Below are positions 53,096 through 60,729 of a stretch of DNA of 64,000 nt, piece by piece. Below the pieces are notes generated by a model. The model saw only the letters and a program-made list of their open reading frames with translations, searched no databases and was not told the origin of the DNA. The DNA is taken from the NCBI RefSeq assembly GCF_900091315.1, contig NZ_FLSP01000037.1:1-64000 (forward strand), read 5' to 3'. The position numbers were made by a program, and so were the translations under genes. Source of the DNA: Streptomyces sp. DI166. GTDB taxonomy: Bacteria > Actinomycetota > Actinomycetes > Streptomycetales > Streptomycetaceae. The stretch's first letter is position 1; the number at the start of each line of letters is the position of its first letter.

Positions 53096-53781
53096 GCCAG
53101 CCCGTAGCCCACACCGCGCCGAGTGGTGATCAACGGCGGTCCGAGGGTGTCGAGTTTGCGGCGCAGGTAGCTGATGTACGTCTCCACGACGGTCGACTCG
53201 GGCGGGGTGTGCTCGTACTGCCAGACGTGCCGCAGTAGTTGCTCCTTGGGCACGATCCGGCCGCCGTTGCGGACCAGGAACCGCAGCAGGGCGTACTCGG
53301 TGGGGGTCAGCTCCACCGTGCGGCCCGCGCGGCGCACGCAGTACGTCGACTCGTCCAGCTCCAGGTCGCCGTAGCGCAGCGGCGGGTGCTGGGGGAGGAC
53401 GTCGGCGGGGCGGGTGCGGCGCAGTACGGCGGTGATCCGGGCGATGACCACATCGATGTCGAACGGCTTGGTGATGTAGTCGTCGCCGAAGCCGAGGGCG
53501 CCGACGATCTCGGCGGGCGAGTCCCGCGCGGTGAGGAAGACCAGCGCCAGATCGGGCTGCCGGTCGCGCAGTTCGCGGCCGAGGGCGCGGCCGTCGCCGT
53601 CCGGCAGCATCACGTCCAGCAGCGCCACGTCGGGCCGGGTGTGCCCGGTGAGCGCCAGGGCCTCGCGGACGGTGCCCGCGGTCATCACTTCGAACCGGTG
53701 GTAGCGCAGGGCGATGGCGAGGACGTCCGCGATGCTCTCCTCGTCCTCCACGACCAGCACCGTGCCCGCAGCCGTAGTCAT
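53092..53781 (-). CDS. OmpR-family response regulator
   Basis: 229 residues from ATG 53781. Receiver domain with acidic pocket VVEDEES, phospho-Asp in DVALLDVMLPDG (about residue 56), Thr in FLTARDS and Lys in YITKPFD. C-terminal winged helix (RTVELTPTEYALLRFLVRNGG, VETYISYLRRKLD). Divergent from the MMPL transporter, 158 bp apart, with direct repeats suited to this class between them. Confidence 0.95.
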   Translation of the reverse strand: MTTAAGTVLVVEDEESIADVLAIALRYHRFEVMTAGTVREALALTGHTRPDVALLDVMLPDGDGRALGRELRDRQPDLALVFLTARDSPAEIVGALGFGDDYITKPFDIDVVIARITAVLRRTRPADVLPQHPPLRYGDLELDESTYCVRRAGRTVELTPTEYALLRFLVRNGGRIVPKEQLLRHVWQYEHTPPESTVVETYISYLRRKLDTLGPPLITTRRGVGYGLA

Positions 53782-53825
53782 GCCCCCAGTATCGGCGCGA
53801 TCACCGACAGCCGGGCGGCCCGGTG

Positions 53826-53845
53826 CTTTGGAGTTCCTTTGGAGT
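53826..53845. promoter_or_regulatory. Direct repeats CTTTGGAGT x2, candidate response-regulator site
   Basis: CTTTGGAGT at 53826-53834 and again at 53837-53845 are exact copies with an 11 bp period, the spacing bound by OmpR/PhoP-type dimers. They lie in the shared promoter region of the two-component genes and the MMPL gene. Confidence 0.5.
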
Positions 53846-53939
53846 CGAGCCCGTCGCATGTCCGTGCGCGAGGGGCGCGGCCGATGCTGGTCGGCAGGAC
53901 CTGGGGGACCGACCGACGACCGATGAAGGAGCGTTTGGA

Positions 53940-56333
53940 GTGGCGGCATTGGCACGGTGGTGCTATCGGCACCGGCTGGTGGTCCTGTTTCTGTGGGTGG
54001 GGACGCTGTTCGGTCTGGGCTTCGGCGGCAGCGCCGCGGGCACGGACTACGCGAACGTCTTCTCGCTGCCGGACACGGACTCCAAGAGCGCGTACGACCT
54101 GATGGAGAAGGCGTTCCCGGAGCGTGCCGGGGACACCGACACGGTGGTGTGGAAGGTGGACGAGGGTTCCGTGCGGGACGAGTCCGTACGGAGCCGGATC
54201 GAACCGGCCCTCGCGGAGATCGGCCGGACGGACGGCGTCGGTGAGGTCACCGAGCCGCAGGTGAGCGAGGACGGGCGGATCGCGTACGCCCAGATCACCT
54301 TCCAGGAGCAGGCCAACTCCATCCCGAAGGAGGTGATCGAGGACATCATCGACACCGCGCAGGCCGCCGAACGCGACGGTCTCCAGGTGGAGCTGGGCGG
54401 CCAGGCCATCGCCCGCGCCCAGGAACCCCCGGCCGGCACCGCCGAGGCCGTCGGCATCCTCGCCGCCGCGATCGTGCTGTTCCTCGCCTTCGGCTCGCTG
54501 TTCGCGATGCTGCTGCCGATCGTGGTGGCGATCGCCGGGGTCGGCACCGGCATGCTCTCCACGATGCTGCTCAGCCATGTCACCGACGTGCCCGAGGTCG
54601 CCCCGCTGCTCGGCTCGCTGATCGGACTCGGCGTCGGTATCGACTACGCGCTGTTCATCGTCACCCGGCACCGGCGCGGCATCCTGCGCGGGGTGAAGCC
54701 GGAGGACGCGGCGGTCACCGCCCTCAACACCTCCGGGCGCGCGGTGCTGTTCGCGGGCGGCACCGTGTGCATCGCGCTGGCCGGCATGCTCGTGATGAAC
54801 ATGCGGTTCCTGGACGGCGTGGTCATCGCGACCTCGCTGACCGTGGTGCTCAGCGTGCTCGCCGCGATCACCCTGCTGCCCGCCCTGCTGGGCCTGCTCG
54901 GCCCCCGCGTGCTCAGCCGCAGGCAGCGCCGCCGCCTCGCCGAGAAGGGCCCGGAGCCGGAGGAGGCGAGCGGCCTCGCGGCGCGCTGGTCGGGGTTCGT
55001 GCAGAAGCGGCCGCGGTCCATCGCGGCGGGCGCGCTGGTGGTCATGGCGGTCCTGGCGCTGCCGGTGCTGTCGATCCGGCTCGGCGCCACCGACCAGGGC
55101 AACCACCAGGAGTCCACGACCACCCGGCAGGCCTACGACCTGCTCGCCGAGGGCTTCGGCCCCGGCTTCAACGGACCGCTCCAGGTCGTCGTCGACGGCC
55201 CCGCGCCCGAGTCGCTGGTCACCGAGATCTCCGGCACCGAGGGCGTGGCCCAGGCGGCGGCCGTGCCGCCCGCCAACGGTGTCTCGGTGATCAATGTGGT
55301 GCCCACCACCTCCCCGCAGTCGGAGGAGACCGACGCGCTCATCGACCGGCTGCGCGACGAGGTGATCCCGGCCTCCGGCGCCGAGGCCCATGTCGGCGGG
55401 GTCACGGCGGTGTTCAAGGACTTCGCGGCCGTGACCGGCGACCGGCTGCCCTACTTCGTCGCGACGATCATCACGCTGGGCTTCCTGCTCCTGCTGGTGG
55501 CGTTCCGCTCCCTGGTGGTGCCGCTGACGGCGGCGCTGATGAACCTGATCGCGGCGGCGGCGTCCTTCGGCGTGCTGGTGGCGATCTTCCAGTGGGGCTG
55601 GGGCACGGAGCTGATCGGCATCGGCAAGGAGGGCCCGATCACCTCGTTCCTGCCGGTCATCATGCTCTCGCTGCTGTTCGGCCTGTCCATGGACTACCAG
55701 GTGTTCCTGGTCAGCCGGATGCACGAGGAGTGGGTGCACACCAAGGACAACGCCCGCGCGGTGCGGGTGGGTCTCGCCGAGACCAGCCGGGTCATCAACT
55801 GCGCCGCCCTGATCATGATCTGCGTGTTCTCCGCGTTCGTGCTCAGCGGCGACATGGAGGGCGCGATGGCGGGCGTCGGCCTCGCGGCGGCGGTCGCGCT
55901 GGACGCGTTCATCCTGCGCACGGCGCTGGTCCCGGCCGCGATGCACCTGCTCGGCAGGGCCAACTGGTGGCTGCCCGCCGGACTGGAGAAGCGGCTGCCG
56001 CACCTGGCGGTGGAGCCCAAGGAGGAGGACACGGCGGCGGAGCCGGAGCCCCGGGGCCGCGCGTCCGTGGTCCACGGCTACGTCCGTACGGCGGACGGCG
56101 ACCCCGTGCCGGACACCGCGGTGACGCTGCTGACCAAGGGCGGCCGTCAGCTGGACCGGGTGAACTCGCTGGCCGATGGTTCCTTCATCGTCTCCGTCCC
56201 GGCGCCGGGCACCTATCTGCTGGCGGCGGCCGCCCCCGGGTACGGCTCGCGGGCCCGGCAGGTGGTGGTCGGCGGGGAGCCGCTGGTGTACGACGTGGAG
56301 CTGGCCGAGGGCGAGATGGACGCCGTCAACTGA
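53940..56333 (+). CDS. MMPL-family transporter with C-terminal extracellular-type domain
   Basis: 797 residues from GTG 53940, with AAGGAG eight bases upstream. Two RND-like halves, each with one helix, a large outer loop and five further helices (SLIGLGVGIDYALFIVTRHRRG in half one, LLFGLSMDYQVFLVSRMHEEW in half two). The Asp-Tyr pairs in these segments drive proton-coupled export. The last 95 residues (VHGYVRTADGDPVPDTAVTL, SFIVSVPAPGTYLLAAAAPG) form a beta-sandwich of carboxypeptidase-regulatory type, unusual for MMPL proteins. Possibly exports lipids or hydrophobic compounds. Regulated by the adjacent two-component system or TetR. Confidence 0.93.
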   Translation: MAALARWCYRHRLVVLFLWVGTLFGLGFGGSAAGTDYANVFSLPDTDSKSAYDLMEKAFPERAGDTDTVVWKVDEGSVRDESVRSRIEPALAEIGRTDGVGEVTEPQVSEDGRIAYAQITFQEQANSIPKEVIEDIIDTAQAAERDGLQVELGGQAIARAQEPPAGTAEAVGILAAAIVLFLAFGSLFAMLLPIVVAIAGVGTGMLSTMLLSHVTDVPEVAPLLGSLIGLGVGIDYALFIVTRHRRGILRGVKPEDAAVTALNTSGRAVLFAGGTVCIALAGMLVMNMRFLDGVVIATSLTVVLSVLAAITLLPALLGLLGPRVLSRRQRRRLAEKGPEPEEASGLAARWSGFVQKRPRSIAAGALVVMAVLALPVLSIRLGATDQGNHQESTTTRQAYDLLAEGFGPGFNGPLQVVVDGPAPESLVTEISGTEGVAQAAAVPPANGVSVINVVPTTSPQSEETDALIDRLRDEVIPASGAEAHVGGVTAVFKDFAAVTGDRLPYFVATIITLGFLLLLVAFRSLVVPLTAALMNLIAAAASFGVLVAIFQWGWGTELIGIGKEGPITSFLPVIMLSLLFGLSMDYQVFLVSRMHEEWVHTKDNARAVRVGLAETSRVINCAALIMICVFSAFVLSGDMEGAMAGVGLAAAVALDAFILRTALVPAAMHLLGRANWWLPAGLEKRLPHLAVEPKEEDTAAEPEPRGRASVVHGYVRTADGDPVPDTAVTLLTKGGRQLDRVNSLADGSFIVSVPAPGTYLLAAAAPGYGSRARQVVVGGEPLVYDVELAEGEMDAVN

Positions 56334-56340
56334 GCACGAC

Positions 56341-57063
56341 CTAGGACTTCCCGCCGGGGTTCGGCATCGCCTTCGTCATCCCCGGCAGGAAGTCCGTGAA
56401 CAGCTCGTGCACCTCGCGCACCAGCGGGCGCAGCACCCGGAAGCGGGCCAGCGAGACACCCCGCGCGGTGAGCCGGGCGCCGCGCTCGGCGAGCTTGTAG
56501 CTGCGCTCGCGGCCCGGAGTCCGGTCGAAGATCCAGTACAGCACCAGGCCCATCTGCGAGAGCCACATCAACTCGGGCAGGACGTCCCGCAGTTCCTCCG
56601 GCACCTTCGTCTTCGTGGCTCCCGCGAGGACCTGCCGGTGGACGCTGATCGCCTCCACGCGCGCGTGCTCCGACTCCGGGGAGAAGGGGCTGAGCGGGGA
56701 GTCCGGGTCGGCGGCGTTCTTGAAGAACTGCACGGCGAACTCGTGGTACGGCGTGGCGATGTCCAGCCACGCCTTGAGCACCCCGGCGAGCCGCGCCTCC
56801 AGATCGGTCTCGCGGGCCAGGACCTCCCGGACCGCCACCTGGTGCTCGGCGGCGATCCGGTCGTAGAAGCCCTGGATCAGGTGCTCCTTGCCCTCGAAGT
56901 AGTAGTAGGCGTTGCCGACGGAGACCCCGGCCTCCTTGGCGATCGCCCGCATGGTGGTCTTGTCGTAGCCGCGCTCCTGGAAGAGCCGCATCGCCGTCTC
57001 CAGGATCAGCGCGCGGGTCTGCTCGGACTTGCTGGGCTCGGGGCTGTCGTTCTTCGAGGGCAC
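56341..57063 (-). CDS. TetR-family regulator
   Basis: 240 residues from GTG 57063. N-terminal HTH about residues 15-65 (RALILETAMRLFQERGYDKTTMRAIAKEAGVSVGNAYYYF). The long C-terminal ligand domain (residues 70-225) is unassigned. It is convergent with and 7 bp from the MMPL gene, and may repress it. No good ribosome site; ATG is absent in the region. Confidence 0.92.
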   Translation of the reverse strand: MPSKNDSPEPSKSEQTRALILETAMRLFQERGYDKTTMRAIAKEAGVSVGNAYYYFEGKEHLIQGFYDRIAAEHQVAVREVLARETDLEARLAGVLKAWLDIATPYHEFAVQFFKNAADPDSPLSPFSPESEHARVEAISVHRQVLAGATKTKVPEELRDVLPELMWLSQMGLVLYWIFDRTPGRERSYKLAERGARLTARGVSLARFRVLRPLVREVHELFTDFLPGMTKAMPNPGGKS

Positions 57064-57086
57064 GGAGCGAGACTAACCAGTGCGGA

Positions 57087-57176
57087 TCAGGACGACTGCG
57101 CCGCCTGGTACAGGTTCTGCGCGTCGGCGCCGAAGTACGGCCCGTACATGCGGTTCGGGAAGAAGTTGTACGTCAA
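57087..57176 (-). pseudogene. C-terminal remnant of an interrupted gene
   Basis: Reading on the minus strand from just past the TnpB stop: YNFFPNRMYGPYFGADAQNL then YQAAQSS and TGA (57087-57089). It has coding-like composition but no start. It looks like the tail of a gene cut by the TnpB element. Family not recognised. Confidence 0.5.
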
Positions 57177-58539
57177 CTACCCGGAACTGAAAGTCCTGGG
57201 CTTGCTGCTCGGGTCATCGTTGGCTGCGATGAGGCCGCGGCTGCGTCCAGCCACCTCCGGCGTCTTACGCAAGGAGCGTGAGAGCGGCGCTGGCAGGGGC
57301 CTGTGACTCGGCCCCGCGAACCCAGTCCACCAGCCGCGGGCGGCGATGTTCTGGGACGAGTTCAGGTCCGCGTGCTCAACGAAGCCGCAGGACCTGCACG
57401 CGAACACGGCCTGGGCAGGCCGGTTGCGTCGGTCGACGTGGTGGCACCGGGAACATTCCTGGCTGGTGTACGCAGGATCGACGTACACCACCGGGACCCC
57501 GGCCAGCTTCGCCTTGTAGGCGACGAACGCACCGAGCTGGTGAAAGGACCAGGAGTGCAGCGCGGTGCGTTGGGGCTTCCTGAGCCGTGCCCGTTCACGA
57601 ATGCCGCCCAGATCTTCCAGGGCGATCCCGCGTCCGGTGCGTTCAGCCTCCGCCACGATGCCTTTACTGATCTTGTGGTTGATGTCGCGAGCCCGCCGTG
57701 CTTCCCGGCCTGCGTACTTCTTCGCCCGCCGCTTGGCGGACTTCGTGCCCTTCCTCTGCAGCTTCGACCGCACCCGTCGGGCATTGTCCCGGGTCCGGTT
57801 CAGCCCGCGGCCGCTATGCCGGATGCCGGTGGATGTGGTGGCGATGTTCACGATCCCCAGATCAACTCCGAGGAACCCCTCCGGCAGGGCATTGAGCACG
57901 GCTTCTGGGACCTCGCAGGTCGCCAGGAGGTAGCCAGTGGCCATCGGAGTGGATGAGATCGCTCTCGCCCTGCCGGTAGGCGTCCAGGACATGGAGTTGT
58001 TCGGCTTGCCCGGTGTATGCGAGGGATTTCACACGTCCGCCGGTGGTCCAGATCGACACTGTCCGTTCCTGCGCCTGCCAGGACAGACAACGGTCGTCGA
58101 ACGCCTGGGCCGCATCCGGCCGGAAGGCCACCGGCCTGGACAGCGCCTTCTCGTAGCGCTTCGAGCCGGGCCTGCCCAGGTTCCCGGCCCGAGTGTTCGC
58201 CGCGAGGGTGGTGTATGCGTCGGCGGCCTTCCGCAACGTGTGCAGGGCAGGCTGCGCGGACAGGCCGCGTTTTTTCAACTCCCCATAGGCCAGCGCCTGC
58301 AGGCCCGCCCGGGAGGACCGGACCGGCCGAGGCCTACGCGGCCTGTCGCCCATCGGGCGGGACGTGTCCGACTTCTCCCGTTCCTGTGACCAGGCGTCCA
58401 GGGCGGCCTGATCGTGCGCGAAAGCGTGCGCCGCAAGCCAGGTAGCGGCCTCGTTGCAGGCACGCAGAGTTGCCTCAAGTGCCGTCGCCTGCATAGGCGT
58501 CGGCAGCAGCTTCACCCGCACGACCAGCTTCACGATCAC
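57177..58539 (-). pseudogene. TnpB (IS200/IS605 OrfB) with a single-base frameshift
   Basis: The N-terminal part (MIVKLVVRVKLLPTPMQATALE...YRQGESDLIHSDGHW) runs to about 57936. The C-terminal part (YLLATCEVPEAVL...) continues in another frame. One surplus base at 57933 explains the break (TGG-C-TAC). All three RuvC acids survive (GVDLGIVN, IALEDLGG, HADLNSSQN), as does the zinc finger (CSRCHHVDRR...CRSCG). So only the frame is damaged. No tnpA is present. GTACACACATGTAC at 58547-58560 could be the left-end hairpin. The sequence after the TAG (57177) should be the right end, where a guide RNA would finish. Confidence 0.85.
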
Positions 58540-58626
58540 TCAACGTACACACATGTACGACCACCTGCGGCTCGTTCAGTCTTGCTCACCCGAACGGGTG
58601 GCCCCCGACACCGTGGAGCCCCTGGA

Positions 58627-58770
58627 TCAACGGCGGGACCGCGAAATTCGGGGCGTCTCGGCGACCTTGAGCAGCGTGATCCCTGACTCGTCGAAGCGGA
58701 ACGCTGCTGTGAACCCAGCGCGTTCGTAGAACCCGACGGCCTCGCCGAGGTTGCCGACGGTCTGCAGCAT
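58627..58770 (-). pseudogene. VOC/glyoxalase-family remnant
   Basis: Minus-strand frame MLQTVGNLGEAVGFYERAGF then AFRFDESGITLLKVAETP, followed by TGA. This is the opening beta-alpha-beta module of vicinal-oxygen-chelate proteins; the rest of the domain is missing. The frame opens upstream without a proper start (RSDNML). Truncated gene. Confidence 0.6.
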
Positions 58771-58886
58771 GTTGTCGGACCGCGCCGTTCGTACGACTCG
58801 TCATCCGACATGCTGTCAGAATGGATGGATGAGCGGCCGGGGCCCGGGATGTCAATGGCGGCTCGTACAGTCGGCGTACGGGACAC

Positions 58887-59030
58887 GTGGCTTTCGTCGA
58901 CGAGACGACCGCTAGGCAGTGCGCGACGGGCCTGCGGCTCAACGATGCGGAGGACCGCCTGACGGTCCGGGAGCTGATCAAGCGCCGGATATGCCACGAG
59001 GCCGACAGGGGGCGCGCCCGTTGCGGCTGA
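58887..59030 (+). pseudogene. Truncated N-terminal gene stub (LTVRELI type)
   Basis: Forty-seven codons: MAFVDETTARQ then LRLNDAEDRLTVRELIKRR, ending at TGA 59028-59030. The LTVRELIRRRV-type opening is recognisable in longer Streptomyces proteins of unknown function. This copy stops early and runs antisense into the next stub, so it is probably a relic. Confidence 0.45.
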
Positions 59031-59106
59031 GCGTCCGGGCCACCCAGACCGTCAGGCCGATGCTGACGGCCAGGTAGATGACGTAGGCGATGACCGTGCG
59101 GTCCAT
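58978..59106 (-). pseudogene. Truncated small membrane protein stub
   Basis: Forty-two codons from ATG 59106: MDRTVIAYVIYLAVSIGL then WVARTLSRNGRAP, ending in TGA 58978. The first 31 residues match the start of a conserved actinobacterial membrane protein normally about 80 residues long. After SRNGR the sequence changes to unrelated Pro/Arg codons, so a deletion has removed the rest. It shares its 3' part with the antisense stub at 58887. Confidence 0.55.
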
Positions 59107-59120
59107 GCCGCCCCCTTGTG

Positions 59121-59134
59121 TTGAACGCGTTCAA
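59121..59134. promoter_or_regulatory. 14 bp palindrome TTGAACGCGTTCAA (operator 1)
   Basis: Perfect palindrome 15 bases upstream of the membrane-protein stub. With the next site it defines TTGAAC-NN-GTTCAA, typical of a TetR-type operator. Confidence 0.6.
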
Positions 59135-59166
59135 AACGCTGACAGGGGAGACTCTAGCCCTGCCTT

Positions 59167-59180
59167 TTGAACATGTTCAA
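59167..59180. promoter_or_regulatory. 14 bp palindrome TTGAACATGTTCAA (operator 2)
   Basis: Perfect palindrome with the same half-sites as operator 1, 46 bp centre to centre. No TetR gene remains next to it. Confidence 0.6.
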
Positions 59181-59202
59181 CGCGCTGGCTGCGTGCCCTG
59201 CG

Positions 59203-59808
59203 TCACGTACGCACGTCGCCGGCCTGGAGGATCTCCGCGACGTCCAGGGTGACTTCGGCGCCGATGGAGTCGGGAAGGGTGATCAGTTGGCCGGGGGAGT
59301 GGATGCGATGGGTCGCGTAGTCGTCCCCGGCCGGGTCGGTCAGGACGTGCAGCCGCTGGTGCTTGCGGTCGACGATCACATAGACGGGGACCTTGGCGTC
59401 GGCGTAGGAGGCGGCCTTGGTCTTGAGATCGGTCTTCCAGTTGCTGGAGGTGACCTCCAGGACGAGACGGAAGCAGACCGGGTCGTAGCAGTTGTTCTCG
59501 ATGAGGTGGTCGTCGAAGTCGGAGTCCACGATCGCCAGGTCCGGAATCGCGTAGTCCTCGGTGTCGGTGGGCAGCCATAGGGCGATGCCCTGGAGTACCT
59601 CGGTCTCACCGTCATCGAGGCCTGCGGCCAGGAACAGACGCATGAGTTTGGTCAGGGCGCGGGCGTGCGGGCCGTCCGGTGGCGGGGTCACGAGGATCTG
59701 GCCTCCGATGATCTCGACGCGGTAGCCCGGAAGGCGGTCCATGAGACGGTTGGCCTCCGCGATCAGCGGACGCTCGTCGTGGGGCCGCTCGACGGATGCT
59801 GCGGACAT
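59203..59808 (-). CDS. Uma2-family (DUF820) endonuclease-like protein
   Basis: 201 residues from ATG 59808, with AGGAGG upstream. PD-(D/E)xK-type core: YRVEIIGGQILVTPPPDGPH, YAIPDLAIVDSDF (Asp), RLVLEVTSSNWKTDLKTKAA (E and K of the motif), VYVIVDRKHQRLHV. Uma2 proteins are numerous in Streptomyces and their role is unknown. Monocistronic, beside the scarred region. Confidence 0.88.
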   Translation of the reverse strand: MSAASVERPHDERPLIAEANRLMDRLPGYRVEIIGGQILVTPPPDGPHARALTKLMRLFLAAGLDDGETEVLQGIALWLPTDTEDYAIPDLAIVDSDFDDHLIENNCYDPVCFRLVLEVTSSNWKTDLKTKAASYADAKVPVYVIVDRKHQRLHVLTDPAGDDYATHRIHSPGQLITLPDSIGAEVTLDVAEILQAGDVRT

Positions 59809-59909
59809 CGCGTGCCTCCTAGGGGCGGGTGTCGAGAGCATCATCGTAGGGCGCGTGGCGCCCCCAGGGCCGTCTCGTGGGCGTTCACCCGAAGGTGTGG
59901 CATATGCCA

Positions 59910-59942
59910 GAGGGCCCCGCTTCCAGGGGAAACGGGGCCCTC
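59910..59942 (-). terminator. Terminator of the sdh operon
   Basis: GAGGGCCCCG (59910-59919) pairs with CGGGGCCCTC (59933-59942); an inner TTCC/GGAA pair closes the loop. It lies 26 bp past the sdhB stop. Confidence 0.8.
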
Positions 59943-59967
59943 ACGGACGTCGGACGAACGGCGTACG

Positions 59968-60729
59968 TCAGAAGCGGCGGGTGATCAGGGCCTTCTTGAC
60001 CTCCGCGATCGCCTTGGTGACCTCGATACCGCGCGGGCAGGCGTCCGTGCAGTTGAAGGTCGTGCGGCAGCGCCACACGCCGTCCTTGTCGTTGAGGATC
60101 TCCAGGCGCTGCTCGCCGGCCTCGTCACGCGAGTCGAAGATGAAGCGGTGCGCGTTGACGATGGCCGCCGGGCCGAAGTACTGCCCGTCGTTCCAGAACA
60201 CCGGGCAGGACGACGTGCACGCGGCGCACAGGATGCACTTGGTGGTGTCGTCGAACCGCTCGCGGTCCTCGGCGGACTGCAGCCGCTCGCGCGTCGGCTC
60301 GTTGGTGTCCTTCGTGATCAGGAAGGGCATCACGTCGCGGTACGCCTGGAAGAACGGCTCCATGTCGACGACGAGGTCCTTCAGGACCGTCAGGCCCTTG
60401 ATGGGCTCGACCGTGATCGGCTTCTCCGGGTTGATGTCCTTGATCAGCGTCTTGCACGCGAGGCGGTTCTTGCCGTTGATCCGCATCGCGTCGGAGCCGC
60501 AGATGCCGTGCGCGCAGGAGCGACGGAACGTCAGGGTGCCGTCGAGCTCCCACTTGATCTTGTGGAGCCCGTCGAGGACACGCTCCTTGGGGTCGATCTC
60601 CAGCTGGAAGTCTTCCCAGGTCGCCTCGGCGGAGACCTCCGGGTTGAACCGGCGGATCCGGAAGGTGACCGTGATGTACGGGGAGGCCGCGGACTCCGCC
60701 TCGACCTTGTCCAGAACGGGGGTAGCCAT
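59968..60729 (-). CDS. sdhB: Succinate dehydrogenase iron-sulfur subunit
   Basis: 253 residues. The [2Fe-2S] cysteines are in RRSCAHGICGSDAM with the later RLACKTL. The [4Fe-4S] site is CILCAACTSSCP, and the [3Fe-4S] and remaining ligands are in CRTTFNCTDACPRG. It passes electrons from SdhA to the membrane quinone site. ATG 60729 overlaps the sdhA stop (TGATG). Confidence 0.97.
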   Translation of the reverse strand: MATPVLDKVEAESAASPYITVTFRIRRFNPEVSAEATWEDFQLEIDPKERVLDGLHKIKWELDGTLTFRRSCAHGICGSDAMRINGKNRLACKTLIKDINPEKPITVEPIKGLTVLKDLVVDMEPFFQAYRDVMPFLITKDTNEPTRERLQSAEDRERFDDTTKCILCAACTSSCPVFWNDGQYFGPAAIVNAHRFIFDSRDEAGEQRLEILNDKDGVWRCRTTFNCTDACPRGIEVTKAIAEVKKALITRRF

